This document shows, piece after piece, positions 49,629-62,504 of a DNA stretch of 64,000 bases. The stretch spans positions 11,480,001 through 11,544,000 of the forward strand of contig JBBMOA010000018.1 in NCBI GenBank assembly GCA_037954235.1, in the 5' to 3' direction. Position 1 is the first letter of the stretch. Each line of letters opens with the position of its first letter. The notes under the pieces were generated by a model. The model made no database searches, was not told where the DNA came from, and worked only from the letters and a program-made list of their open reading frames with translations. Source of the DNA: Aulostomus chinensis. Taxonomy: Eukaryota > Chordata > Actinopteri > Syngnathiformes > Aulostomidae. Position numbers and translations under genes: made by a program.

Positions 49629-49876
49629 CCATCCATCCATTTTCTATACCGCTTATCCATCAAGGGTTGGGGGGGCGGGGGGTCTGGAGCCTATCCCAGC
49701 TGGCGTTGGAGAGGCAGGGTTCACCCTGGACAGGTCTCCAGTCCATCGCAGGGCCATCAGGAGCAATTAGGGGTTCAGTATCTTGCTCAAGGACACTTTG
49801 ACATGGTCACCAGGGGAAGTGTGGATCGAACCAGCAACCTTTCTGTTTCTAGTGGGCTACCCTACCTCAGAGCCAC
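49629..49876 (-). mobile_element. SINE-like tRNA-headed element with perfect 14-bp target-site duplication
   Basis: The 248-bp insertion is bounded by TGTTTCAAGTTGTT at 49615-49628 and again at 49877-49890 with no mismatch. On the minus strand it starts with a tRNA-like segment carrying an exact B box (GGTTCGATCC, 49823-49832) and a near-consensus A box (TGGCTCTGAGG). It ends in an AAAATGGATGGATGG tail at the left. The intact duplications indicate a comparatively recent insertion, antisense to cep112 in intron 6. A G-rich quadruplex-like block (49664-49682) lies near the tail. Confidence 0.85.
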
Positions 49877-51265
49877 TGTTTCAAGTTGTTTTCCACAAGA
49901 AAGAAAACAAAACCTGGCAACCAGGAAAACGTTGAGTCCCCTGGTGGCCTGATTACTAGGGTGCGTGGATATCCCAACACACACTCAGAAAACACAACGC
50001 TTAAAGTTATGATGAAGTATGGGGCTGTTACTTAACCATAAGATAAATAGACCTAAAAAAGCCAAACTATGAGTCAAACCACTAAATTATTTGCACAACT
50101 GTGTTCAATCCTCTGCTCTCAACATGACCCTCACACACGAACAGCTGAGCCTTCAATCAAAACTACACCGCGACACATTGGACAGCATTCAACACAAATT
50201 AAGACTGACTGCTTATTTGGTAAAATATGCTCTCAGCCAAATGTATGTAGAAATTTGGTGGTGTCTTTATATTATCAGCCAAGGTTTTTTTTTTTTTCAC
50301 CAAGAACCTAAACACTAAAATGAGAAAATATCAAGATGTTAGCTGCAGTAGTGTTTGCAAGTTTTGCTAAACTTAATATCCATGAAATGATATGCTATTT
50401 GATATACCAAATACAAGCATGTAAGCACATACACGTGCTTATGCGCGCGCGCACACACACAAATAAACACGCGAGGCATATGGTGCATATTTCAGAGTTG
50501 TTTCCTATTCTCTTTCTACTGTAGCTCACAGCAGCTGAAAGACACAGAAAGCTAGAGAACAGCGTGTTCCCCTTGTGGGCATAGCTCAGTTGCAACATGT
50601 CTTCATTACCACAGCAATTGTCTTACTATTTTCATCAGTACATCAGGCGCCTCCATAGCCGTGCCGGCGTGTGCATATTGCAGTAGACAACATAACTGTT
50701 TTGCTGTTCAGATCTCTACAGTAGGTGTGCCGACACCACTTTTACACTAAAATTCAGTAACACCACAGTAAAAATTACCACATCGTTATGTCTCTCAAGT
50801 GCCTGCCGGGGCGGTGTTATGCAAAGTTTTATAGCATTCCATCTTTCTGCAACAGATGTGTCAACACATCGGCATCTAGATTGAGCTGATCAACATTTGG
50901 CTGTTCCTTTTTGTACCGCTGTTGCCGCTCCGCTCAGCTGAGGAAAGTTTTGGACCCCAACTCGCTTCATCTCGGTAGTTTTATACAGATGTCGAGGTGT
51001 AACAGCGCTGCAGTATTCCTCCCTTGAACTGGGCTGTGTAAGAGGGGCTACAGTATCTTCACACTTGGGTTTAAAATCAACTGTGGGAAAAGTGATGAAA
51101 AACATCAAAGTGGTGAAAGTCAGACAATTCATACCAATATCAGTGATATCTTTCAGAGGGGCTGTCCTGGTTGACTTGCTAAACCAGGTCTTTTTATTCC
51201 TACCAACAGACAGACGGTAAAGCAAAAGTTTCTCTTCTCTAACACCTCAGGAGGGAGACCTTTCT

Positions 51266-51305
51266 TCTCCTCCTCCTCCTCCTCCTCCTCTTCCTCCTCC
51301 TCCTA
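51266..51305. repeat. (TCC)n trinucleotide repeat
   Basis: About 13 TCC units with one TTC interruption, polypyrimidine on the plus strand. Confidence 0.9.
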
Positions 51306-51595
51306 CAGTTTCTCTCTTACACTCACTTCTTTACCTTTCCCACAGCCCTTTGATAGAAGTGCAGATAAAAGGCAGTCTGTGCTCATCTCTCTGGCTGTCC
51401 ATCTCTCCTTGAGGTTAGCACCTCCTTTATTATTTACTATTAGATCAGTAGACGTAGATGCACATATCGCCTTGTTCTACTAAAGCTACTGTGTGTGCGT
51501 GTGTGTGTGTGTGCATGTGTGTGTGCAGTCATCATACTGTCTTTGTTTATGTGTCTGCTTGCTTCATGCCCCCTTGTGAATGTATCTGTTCTTAC

Positions 51596-51598
<3 letters not shown>

Positions 51599-51667
<69 letters not shown>
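51599..51667. repeat. (GT)n microsatellite, about 69 bp
   Basis: A perfect GT array. Confidence 0.95.
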
Positions 51668-51669
<2 letters not shown>

Positions 51670-53911
51670 CGCGTCCTTGGCTGGAGGCGGTGCAGTGTGA
51701 GGTTTTTGCTGCTGTCTGAAGTCGTCCAGCCTCAGTGTCATTAGAGGATCTCTTTAATCCAGACTTTGGGAGAAACTTCTGACAGCACGCTGCAAATAGA
51801 AGGCCCCGCCGCACATGAAGAACAGCTCGGCTGCTAACAAAACACCAAGTTTAAAGAGGCCCCTGGCCTTTTTTCCTCCTCCCACTATTCCCTCCCTTCT
51901 TTCTTCTTTGCTTTTTTTCCTGCCCTCTGTTGCTTTTACTTCACCCTGGGGAAACATGCTTGCCTTATCTGCGCAAGAGGACCACCCAGGAAAGATGATT
52001 CAGGCATCAGTGTGTTTGTGCGCCTGTGTGTTTTTTTGTGTACACAACACTGGAATCGCACATTCATTTGACTGTTTAGCACTCACATTTTTTAGAACTT
52101 TCGCTGTTAATATTAATGCATGCCCATACCTGCATGGATCGCTCTGAGCGGTGTGTTTGTTGGTACTTGTGTGCACGTGGGCCTCGCTAATCCTGAGCCA
52201 GAGTTTGGAATGAAAGGCAGAGGCGAATTACTGATGGAGAGGTGAGAGAGGCCTTCAAGCTCTGAGCTGCAGAGTACACCGCTGCCCCTATCTCTTCAAT
52301 CCGGCCACGTGTTTTCTCTCCTCTGTACCTCCTCTCCAGTATCTTTCTAGCCTTTCATTGTCGTCTTCCCAACTTTCTCTTTTCTCCCTGGGGTATATCG
52401 TCAAAATCCTACCTTATCTGCCACTGCATTTTTATTTTTTTTTACCTGTATTGTGTTTACTTTTTCTGCTCTTGTACACCTTTCTCTTTCATCCTGTACC
52501 TTCTTTTCTTTTGTACCTCCTCCCTTGATTTCCCTCCCCCGCTTTTCTTCTCATCCAGTTCACAATGATCCCAGTCAGCATGGCTGATAAAGACCATATC
52601 GCCTTGAGCATCTGGACACACTTAAGCACACAGTCATTCACACACCTTCACACATTCTTAGTTCTGTAGAAAGGTATTTGAGTATGTGTCTACACAAAAC
52701 TTATCTGAATGCACAGTAGATATTTTAAGTTATACAGAGAGTAACGTACAGTGAATGAGGCTGCAGCCTATGTGGGTGGCCATATTTGCTTTGAAATGAT
52801 TTAAGAAACCGCCATAAAGCATGTTTGGGGTCATTTGTGCCCCCCGAGCAAGCAGTGGATTGGAATTAACATCAGATACTTAGGTCGGCAGCATCTGGAG
52901 TCGGGGCATGTATCTAATACATTACAAATTATAACTAAATTTTCTGAGAGTGTGCAAAGAAATACATATAAATTTGCGTCAGATTTTGATGTATGAATAT
53001 TGGGAGTTTATCTGGGAGTTAGACGGGCTGTTTAAATTTTTATATTTAAAGTGTATTAATTAACTGAGGTTTGCTGTCAGAATGTTGATTTGGTGTGAGT
53101 ATGATGCTCCCTAGTTTCTACATTTATGCACATCAGGCCTTCAAATCACCTTTAACTTGAAAATGTCTGCATGTCCTTGCAGATGGAGGTTATTTTTAAT
53201 GTATTGCTGCTACATGCCACATCCAAAATATATTATTTTAAAAAAAACACACACACACATACAGTACATCTAAAAACTCTCTTTTAAAAGTGAGGGAGTA
53301 TCGTTTTCATTTTATTGTTAAAACTCCTCCACAAAACTTTCAAATGCGCATTGTGGTGTCGTAATTGAAACACAGCAAGTGTTTTATTTTCTTCTTCTTG
53401 TTCTATTCACTTCACATCTGGCCTTATCAGAGTTAATCTGTACACGTCACTCTTTGCCTAAATCCAACCCTCAGTGCTGTGTAATGCGACCATTATGTCT
53501 GACAATGATTACGGCTATTTCTAATACCTTTCTGACTCACAGCTTGTATTCATCATTAACAATCATCCCCCGTGCTTCTATTATTGAAATGACAAGCGTT
53601 GCACTTCTTCCCTCAAGAGTTGTTTTGAACACATTAAAGACAGAACCCACATGAAAGAGAAGAACGCGTCACCAATGAGGCCCACTAGCTTTCCCAGAAG
53701 ACCTGGTCCAGAAATGCTGTGTCACATTGCGGGGAATCAGACGTGGTTTTTAGGAAGGTGGGGGGGGCACACGGTGGTTCATCAGAATGTCTCTTCTTCT
53801 GTAGGAGAACAGAGGTAGATGTAGGTGGGTCGCAGTGATAGTTGCCTGGTCAGACTGATTTATCTGGCACCTGTATACTCTGGTTTTTCATATCATTTGA
53901 GATAGAAATCG

Positions 53912-53924
53912 CCCCCCCCCCCCC
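53912..53924. repeat. poly(C) run (13 nt)
   Basis: An uninterrupted C run, a likely site of sequencing or replication slippage. Confidence 0.8.
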
Positions 53925-54974
53925 AGAAACCTTCAGCAATTATAGAGGATGAAGATGAAAAAGGATTTAAACAGGTTGAATCGCTGATATCAGACGAACT
54001 ACGGCGCAAAGGAGGAAGGAAGGGTAAAGGCTTTGCGTGTATATCACATACAATCCAATGACAAACAGCATGTTTGGCACACAGAAACACACTTTTGCAC
54101 AAAGAGCTACGAGGCTTTTGTGTGCTAAAAACAGCCAAGGGGCATGCCCTTCCACACACAGCCTCTCACTGTCATACCTTAGTCACTACCATCCAAAATG
54201 CGTCGAAAAATGGCATCAACACCACTCAAAAGCGTTTTCCACTATAACTGAGCCTTTGATTTGCCAGTAAACAAAATAGAATGATGAAATAGAAAGCAAG
54301 GAGTATGGAGATGTGGGCAGTGATGGGACAGAATCGTGACTGCCTGCAAAATACCCTGATTAATAGGATCAACACGTTGAAAACCAGCTGCTTTCATGCT
54401 GTGGAGTTAAGACTGACCTGAAGTCTGTTGATGTAGAATTCATCTACCAGAGGGAGAGGGAGGATTTAGCTTCATCCCTGAGGGGTGATCTATAGGTTTA
54501 CGATTATTAAAAGAATATGATTTCAAGGGATGTGCAACAAAATTGATGCTGAAATATATACCATGCGCTTTTTTTTCCTGAATGAACAACCCTGCCTCCA
54601 ATCAAAATCGCAATATATCGTGATAAGATTGTGTCGTGATTCATGTTCTGTATCGTGACGCGTATCGATCGGAAAATGTATCTTCAAGTGACCGTGAATG
54701 TTTTCAGCTGTTCCTCTGTGTTGACTCGTCCTTCATTTATGATCAGTAATTTTCTGAGAGTCGCTACACAGACCCTCACCATGGCCCTGAAGCTTAAATC
54801 ACGCACAAATGCGTGTGATTTATGTCAGTGTAGTGGGTTGTAGATTAGGTGGTCATGCCTATCACCTGGACTGTGTTTCCCTCCACTCTCAGAATAGACA
54901 AGACAACACCTGGCCTGCTCACTCAACTCTGGCAGGGACGAACACAGGATATGGATGCTGTCCAGTGCTTCCTC

Positions 54975-54976
<2 letters not shown>

Positions 54977-55023
<47 letters not shown>
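54977..55023. repeat. (CA)n microsatellite
   Basis: A perfect CA array, separated by 33 nt from a complementary TG array at 55057-55093. Confidence 0.95.
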
Positions 55024-55026
<3 letters not shown>

Positions 55027-55056
55027 TTGGGAGTTTGTCTATGTCTGCTGTTATCA

Positions 55057-55093
55057 TGTGTGTGTGTCTCCGTGTGTGTGTGTGTGTGTGTGT
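55057..55093. repeat. (TG)n microsatellite
   Basis: A TG array with one TCTCCG interruption. Confidence 0.9.
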
Positions 55094-55797
55094 ATTTGCA
55101 CATGTGCTCATATCACTCTGCTTTCCATGCAAGCTAATCAAAGATGAAGTGTCCACATGTGTGTTTGAAACATCTGGTTCTGTGTTGCATGCAGGAACTG
55201 CGCCATTCTTTCCACTGGCAGAGAAGAAAAAGAATGAGTCTACACACACATGAACACACATACAATGCATTTATGTCTTTCTTTCATGTGTTTCTTCTTT
55301 TTCCTTGCTTGTCTGAACCCTTCCGAGTGAACAGTATCCCTGTTTAATTCCAGCCAAATAAATACAAATGATCAGTTTTGTACAAAAAAATCCTTGAAAT
55401 TGATCTACTTTTCCATGGGTTAGAAAGTCTTTGTGCTCGTTTTGGGTGCCCTTGTGTAACAATGAGTGTGGGGTAATGAGGCCAGTTTCCCTGTGATTAC
55501 AGTTACGACTTGATTATTAGTCGTTAGCAAAGACTCATCAGGCTGCATCCTTCTTCCCTGTTCTCCACCTTTCCCCATCGTTAGTAGTCTCACTGCTTCT
55601 GCACAACGTGATCTCTCTGGAGCAGTGTCTCATCCAGATTCTGTGTCTGCCTCTCTCTTAAATGTAACTTTAGATGAACTATATCACTCTGCGTCAGTTA
55701 TACATCACCCAACGCAGAACCGAAGTTGCTTTTCCATCAGCTTGCTATTACTCTGACCATCTCCCCTCTCTCTGCCCCCCCCCTTCTTTCCCTCTAG

Positions 55798-55887
55798 GCT
55801 CTGCAGGAGAAGGTGGAAAGTCTACAGAGGCAGCTGCATTGCTCGGAGAAGAAGCTGCTGAGCAAAGAGCTGGAGAATGAAGAGACG
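55798..55887 (+). CDS. cep112: cep112 exon, 90 nt
   Basis: This phase 0-0 exon of 30 codons is bounded by CCTCTAG and by ACG before GTAACA. The peptide reads ALQEKVESLQRQLHCSEK and then KLLSKELENEET, matching the CEP112 block with VLQDELENRS-like and CAEKKL-like segments. The upstream tract is strongly pyrimidine and includes a run of nine C (55775-55783). The frame joins DLK of the preceding exon to VTMVRKEYE of the next. An open frame in another register crosses this exon but has no coding support. Confidence 0.92.
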
Positions 55888-56369
55888 GTAACACGTCACT
55901 GCTTTCCTGTCTTTTCCTTATCTTAGTCAGGCATATACAAGAGAGGCCGCCTGACAGACTCAAACTTGTTTTCTTCTTGCCAATTTCATTGCATCACTCT
56001 CACTGTCCAACTTGCAGGCTGCTATCAGCCTGTCTGTCACACTTCGTTTCATGGCAACACTTTTTGACTTTCAATATCTTCACTGAACCTCAATGCCAAT
56101 CTTTGCCCGTCTCTTTCTCACCATCACCTGAAGTCCTGAACCCATTTCCCCACATTTGCCTTCCTTCTACCAAACCCCTCCAGGCCTCCGTTCTTGCCCC
56201 CCCACCCCACCCCCACCACCCGTTACTCTACCATCTCTCATTCTTCAGTTCTGAGCCAAAGATATGCCCCCTCGCACATTTCCCAAATTCCTTGAGATCT
56301 GGCTTCAAGAGCCAGCGCCTAGGGCCAGGAATGCCACCACCGTCTGTGTTCAGAGGGAAGCCTATGTGC

Positions 56370-56371
<2 letters not shown>

Positions 56372-56429
<58 letters not shown>
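56372..56429. repeat. (CA)29 microsatellite
   Basis: A perfect array of about 58 bp. Confidence 0.95.
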
Positions 56430-56431
<2 letters not shown>

Positions 56432-57729
56432 CATGGCTCTCCAGAATGCCCTGTAATCAGGCTCTATTTTGACCTTGACACACACTGAGAAGAAAGCACT
56501 AATGACTACACTCACACAGGAGGCTGTTCTTTGTACCCTGGTATGTACACCAAAGGCATTCATTCTCTTGTGTCCCCTCTGATCCGCCCACTGACCCTTG
56601 TACACACTTCACACACTTGTCACACACCTCAGTGTCAGGCAGTCATAAATCTACAGACAGGGGTCAGTGGTTTTTAGGAGTCGTCGGTCACTGACCCAGT
56701 CCCACAGGCGCTGCATGTTGTTTCCTCGGACTTTGCAACAACTGATCCCTGAACCTGTCGCGATAGTGTCTGATCATTTCACTCGATAAGAGTTTGGGGT
56801 TCGTCTAACTTTCCATATATTGTAGACGATCCACATGATGTTTAAGTAAAAGAGACGTGCTTGCTCTCTGGTATTTCTTTCACAAGGTCTGTACTTGCTT
56901 AAGAGTCCAATACTCAGTGCATATCATCATTTCTTACCATAAAAGCGATGATGTCATGTTTTGGCACTATGTACGCATATATAAACTTATTTAAGGGGGG
57001 TTTGCTCTTTGCCTATTGCTTAGTCTGTGTCAACTGGTTGCTATTCGGTGGTGGCACAGTGTCCATTTGAAATCCAGAGTACATCAAAATCACAAACTGA
57101 ATCACAATTCTTTCAGTAGCTGCTAATTAACGCACGTACCAGTGGCAGATTTACGAGACACCCATCCCTGTCAGAGTGGGAGACAACGGAGGAATCGGAG
57201 TCGCCCTGTGTATGGGCGCAGCTGTGGTGGCGTGTTAGCGTTAGCTAATGTCATCTCCTTCATCAGCAGGTTCAGCTTTCTGGTGACGTTCAGAAGTTTG
57301 GGGTTGACCTCTGTCCAGAGTTTACTGCACGCACAGAAATCTAACAAAATCACTTCACCTGTTTCTCTCCACTCAAACGTATGCACAAAAATTCGCTAAT
57401 AAAATGTAGGAGGGGAAAAACAAGGGGTGCTTCTCTGGGCCAAGAAGTTGGGAATATAAATCTTGTCAGGGCTTAACACCAACGAGCTTTTGATGTTTAA
57501 AACTCAACACTGGCTTAACTGTGAGTGCTAGAAAACCACGTGTAGATCAAATTCTCTTGAAAAAGACAAACTGGATGTGGAGAATCGTGACACCAGCTAC
57601 TCATTAACAGACACTTCTGTGTTGTGGTTGCATCGATTGCAAATGTTTCTGAGTAAAAGCAGCAGTAGCTGGCTAGTTTGCTTCATTACCATAAAAATAT
57701 AAACAAGTCAAAGCTGTAGCTTATTAGTC

Positions 57730-58043
57730 GTGTTTCCATCAACGTAAGTTTTGCAAAAAAAAGGTAATTACACTCACTTGAAGTGGTGTTTGCCTTTTTG
57801 TTTTCTCAAAAAGTAAAAACCGCTATTTTGAATAAGATTTAATGTGGCAAATTTTTACCTCGTGTGACCGACCAAATGCTTCTGCGTCTTCGGGGATATT
57901 CAGAATCTCCGTTTTTCACTGATAGTCGACTGTACTTCAACTCCGTTTGTCACAGCCACATCGCTTGTAACGGTGCCTGTACCTCCATCACGACAGCTTT
58001 ACTCACCGTATTTCATTCACCCCTAACCAGTCGATGGAAACAC
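57730..58043. mobile_element. MITE-like element with short terminal inverted repeats
   Basis: The left end GTGTTTCCATC (57730-57740) is the exact inverse of the right end GATGGAAACAC (58033-58043). The 314-bp interior has no coding capacity. The left end with its flank, TTAGTCRTGTTTCCATY, recurs at 36540-36556 in intron 4, which supports a dispersed element. No clear target duplication was seen, so the superfamily is undetermined. Confidence 0.5.
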
Positions 58044-59756
58044 ACAGGATGCACTTTTTTTTTTCTTTTTTTTCCCTGCGACATTTCTACCAGTCATTCT
58101 GTGGTGTGAAGTTTGAGCTCAGAACTGTTGGTTGCCTCTAAATTGAGATTAGTTCAACTCTGTCCCTGGATTCCACCTGTCGCCCCTACAAGTAGCCTAC
58201 TTTCATTACATCATGTCTAGTTGCCACGTCACAGCTCGTCTCTTCCTACGTGTGAGCACCTGTAGACTGCACAGCTTTAAATCAGGGTTAGGGTTAAAAC
58301 CTGCAACAACAACAAAACAGAAAAAAAACATGGTGCAATCCATGTCATACCAGCTAGATCATCACGGTCAATGTCCTGGAAGGATCCTCAGAATCAAGTG
58401 TTCCAGCGATTGTGGTAATGATGATTCAATCTTTGATTTATGCTTTTGTTAAGCACATTGCAACACTCTTAATATTGTGGGAGCTTAGTCATGTATGGTT
58501 TGAATTTTTCCTCATACTGGCACCAGTGAGAAACACATTTTAGTACTGACACTTTAAAAAAGAGCCTGTTTTCATTTAGTAGCAAACTTTTTAAATTGGG
58601 CAATATATTGAAACAAACAAGTCGCAGGACCTGCCAACGCATTTGGTACTGATTTTGGTAAATGACAGTTTTTGATGCTCTGTCATGAACACATTTTCCT
58701 CATTTAAGGCAGCAGATTCTTTTCTTATGACAAAGTTGGCAGCAAGGAGAAAAACAGGAAGTGAGCCCCGTTTTCATCTGTGTATGATCGTCTCAGTCGT
58801 TGAAGTTCATGGTGCTGTCCTTCTTCTACCACTGATGTCACTTTTGCTGGAGAATCAAAGTTGTAACATAGCCAACTTCCACCTGCGATACCCAAAAGCT
58901 TTTTTTGTAGATGTATGTTGATGTTAAAGAGGCTCTAAGCTAAAACTCTGCACAATGCAGTATACGGAACATGTTTCCTGCTTTTTAAGCAGTAATTTCT
59001 TCTTCAGTTACACAGATATTTTGATATATTGGAGATTTAATCATTTTACATCATACAAATCCCCACAGAATCGCATTGAAAGGATCGTGACAGTCTTGAG
59101 TCATTATTTACTGCGTGATTCCCACTCCTAGTGTGTGGTAAATGAGTTCATTTTACTCCCTGAGTGGTGAAATAGACTTTGCAATCAGTTTTTAATCTTC
59201 ATCGTGTAATAATCCAGTATCCGTAATCTCTCATCTCAGCCCAGGTGTGTGAAGGTTGCGTCCCACTTTCTGAATGTACATTGTTGCATGTGTGCATCAT
59301 TTGTTGTGTACGGTCATAAACCTAAAGACTTCCTCTCTGTCGCTTCACAATGCCCTAGTTTATCTGGCGTGACGCGTCGCTGTAATCTGATACATCACAC
59401 GCTTAAACAGACTTCACACAGATGATGCTGGTCCTACTCTTGCAGGGCCCTAGCAGGGCTTCACCAGCGCGAACACGGTGGATCAGCAGCTCACTCTGCC
59501 TCCATTATCCTTGAAGAGAGTGAGGAGAATACTGAAGAGTAGAGCTTTTTTATATATGAATGCATAATGATGCAGTAGGCTACTGTACATGTAACATGGG
59601 AGCGTGAATGTGAAATGATACATAATTTCTCCAGAACTACAAATGCAGATAAGCCTGCACGATGTGAATCACGACTTCACCGAGATCTGACGCCACTTTT
59701 AATCTACTCCTGTTCCCTTTTTCTTTTTCATTTTTCTTGTTGTTTCTCTCTTACAG

Positions 59757-59877
59757 CAAGATGTTTTTGATTTCAAATCTCTCCTCGCTGAACTCTCTGC
59801 GAGCCAACTTATTGGCTGTGGAGATGCAAACTTTGCGAGTGGCGTCATTTTTGATGTACCTCCTTGTTCCTGACAAG
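59757..59877 (+). other. Possible cryptic or poison exon
   Basis: A strong acceptor (a T-rich tract ending CTCTTACAG at 59756) and an AAG|GTTTTT donor bound 121 nt. Read in the cep112 frame it is open for 38 codons (start QDVFDFKSLLAELSASQ), then meets a TGA six bases before the donor. The peptide is not part of known CEP112, where the flanking exons join directly, so inclusion would truncate the protein. There is no direct evidence of use. Confidence 0.25.
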
Positions 59878-59970
59878 GTTTTTGTCACTTTGGAGCAAGA
59901 GGGGAGGAATATCAAAAATGTAATCCTAGCAACTACTCACCCTTCACAACCCCTCCCACGCATGCCTGTA

Positions 59971-60015
59971 AACACACACACACACACACACATGCACACA
60001 CACACACACACACAC
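59971..60015. repeat. (CA)n microsatellite with ATG interruption
   Basis: A CA array broken once by CATGCA. Confidence 0.9.
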
Positions 60016-60250
60016 CGAAACATTAGCATACATCAAACTTCATTTGAAATTTGAAAGTGTTGAGGGCTTGTTCCTTTCTGCTGGCAGCTGTCAAAAACCA
60101 CGTCGTGTGACAGTACTAAACACGAAAGAAAGTCACAACCACAATCTAAAGACTATATTTAGATTAAATGTTGTCATTTTAAGATTAATGTGGGGGAGAA
60201 ATGACTGCTGCTCATTGCAATCTTCACAAGTAGACATTTAAAAAAACAAG

Positions 60251-60267
60251 CACACACACGCGCGTGT

Positions 60268-60303
<36 letters not shown>

Positions 60304-60325
60304 GCGCGTGCACATACACACATAC
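60251..60325. repeat. (CA)n with CGCGCG blocks
   Basis: A CA array flanked on both sides by CGCGTG-type blocks. About 75 bp is mostly alternating purine and pyrimidine, a strong candidate for Z-DNA formation. Confidence 0.85.
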
Positions 60326-62504
60326 TGTGTAGATGAAACATTGTTTTTCTCCAGTAAGGCAGCCCTTTTTTAATGCTGTGGGAAATAGTGGCACACTTTT
60401 CTTCCTTGTGATTCCCTCGTCTCATCTAAAGGCCGTCAATGACTAAAACCTCATGGAAGGTTTGATCAGCAGGATTCTCCTAAAGCACCAAACATCTGTC
60501 TGAATACTGAGTACAATTTATTATAGTCACATGCCTCCTGCCACCTGTCAGAAAAACAAACACGCCTTTAAAGAGATGCTGGAATACAAATGTTAATTTG
60601 CGTGAATAGAAACGGGGGCATGCAGAGGAGGGACTATGGGAGGTGTTTGTTTAAGAGATGCTATATTTATTTCAATTCTAGGATAGTCCAGATACAGTGA
60701 AATTGATCCATCACCTGTCCTTGTTGTGGATGATTTCTAGATGGGTAGAATATGATTCCCTGCACAAGGAAGGCTGCCGGTTCCACCCACACACAATGCA
60801 TAGTAAACTATAGCGAGGCTTTAGACAGACAGATGTGATGGTTTTGGTCTGCTACTGTGCAGCGAGCTGCTCATACGCCTTCGGGTTTATGTAGATGATG
60901 CAGTGTGTGTATAGGATACAATAATCTACTGTATACTGGCCATACATGACCCTGTTTCCACGCCAACAGAGAGAACCAACAGACGAGGTGACAAAGACGT
61001 TAGATAGTCAACTTGAATATAAACCGTACTCAAGACCCAACGTGAAAACACGTGGGAGAACACAAGGGCAGGGAAGCAGGTGATTGGACGAGAAACACCA
61101 ACGGAGACAAACTGACAGAAAATTCACTTTAAAAAAGGCGGGAAACAGAAAAAAGGTGGGAAGTAGAAAGCGAATGATAACACGGGACCGAAGACGATTT
61201 CAAAATAGAATAGGAACTGACTAGAGTGACCTAAAACACAAGGAGAAACAAAATACAATCACAACAACACAAGAGTACTAAATATCCAGCACTAACAACT
61301 CAGTGTAATCCTGGTGGCTGATTTCCTTTTTCTCCACATAAAATTCTTTATACAATTAAGTGGAAGCACAGCTATTGTTGCCTTGTCTATTCTAATGTAA
61401 AGGAAGAAAATATGAAGACAGCATCGCCACAGAGGAGCTTGTAATTTAGTCGCAGCGGATCTGTCATTGCTGTGGTGGCTCCACCATACATGAACCAAGA
61501 ATGCTAATCTAAGGAGCTTGGCTTTGGGAGAATCTAGACTTATATTCAGAGTGGTTGGTAAAGGATGTGTTTATTCAGCCATTGTTTATTGCTTTGGTCT
61601 GAAGTAGCCGAGTGTGTTTTGTCTTGGCTAGTCATTTTGTTATGACTACACAAGCTCCTATAGATAGAGAAAGACTTTTTTTTTAATTACACTCCAGTAA
61701 ATTTAGTTGTTTTTTTGTTTTTTTTTTGTATTGTAAACTCCTGGGCATAAAAATGAAAGCTTCTCTCAGGCCCGCCGCTCCTTTGAAAAGGTAATTCTTA
61801 AATGATCCCTGATTTCATTTTGACATGGGGAGGGGAAAAAAGACATATTTCTGTCAACTATTGGAATCTCAACTTAATATTATTGGCCCAACACTTTCAA
61901 ATGAACAGGGCAGGAGCCTGAAAAATTGGCAAAGTTGTGGCAGGCTAATCTCCTGCACGCTGTGCCGAGACAAAGTGAGCTGCTTTATGCTGGGATCATT
62001 TATACTGGGGTTTGCTTTGAAGTGCTTCCCAATCCCTTTCATTGTGCCCAGGAAGATTAATTAGCCAAAGCCAGAACAATCAGTTAAATCCACAACAGGA
62101 AAATTATTTTAGGAAAACCAATCCCCCCTCCCCTCCCCCACTCCCCCTCACCCCCTTCACGCTCTCTTCACTTGAAAGACTGGACTGATGAGAGGTGGGG
62201 ACCTGGACTTCAGCTCTGTCAAAGACATAATGATCTGTTGAACTACGTTCACCAAATTCTGAATTAATTGATGCAGCAACTCTCTAAATGTCTTCAGAGT
62301 ACAGAAAAAGCTCTTTGGTCGCACATATGTGTGTCTGCGTGTACGTATGTATATGTGATTCAGCCCATTCATGTGTGTTTGCGGGTAAAAAAAGAGGGGA
62401 TTGCACTAACCGAAGCCTTTTCAACTTCTATAATCAGACTCTGGTTTAGTGGAGTGTAATTTAGTCCCAGACAGACTTCCTCCAATCCTCCTCAGCTGGG
62501 CTAG

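Larger units (their letters stand above)
42955..55797 (+). other. cep112: cep112 intron 6, 12.8 kb
   Basis: It starts GTCAGA and ends CCTCTAG. It is the most repeat-laden intron, with long TG/CA arrays at 44979-45074, 46698-46752, 47369-47408, 47866-47926, 51599-51667 and 54977-55093. It also has a TCC array, a purine-rich stretch (45480-45780), a SINE-like insertion with 14-bp target duplications (49629-49876) and a minus-strand coding-like fragment next to a second SINE remnant (48751-49006). A pyrimidine-rich stretch lies at 52280-52560. Confidence 0.85.

Noticed and set aside
49823..49870. tRNA-gene-like B box
   Set aside because: It is the head of a SINE-like insertion, not a functional tRNA gene.
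55674..55880. 68-codon frame overlapping the 90-nt exon
   Set aside because: It is in a different register from the cep112 frame and crosses the acceptor site.
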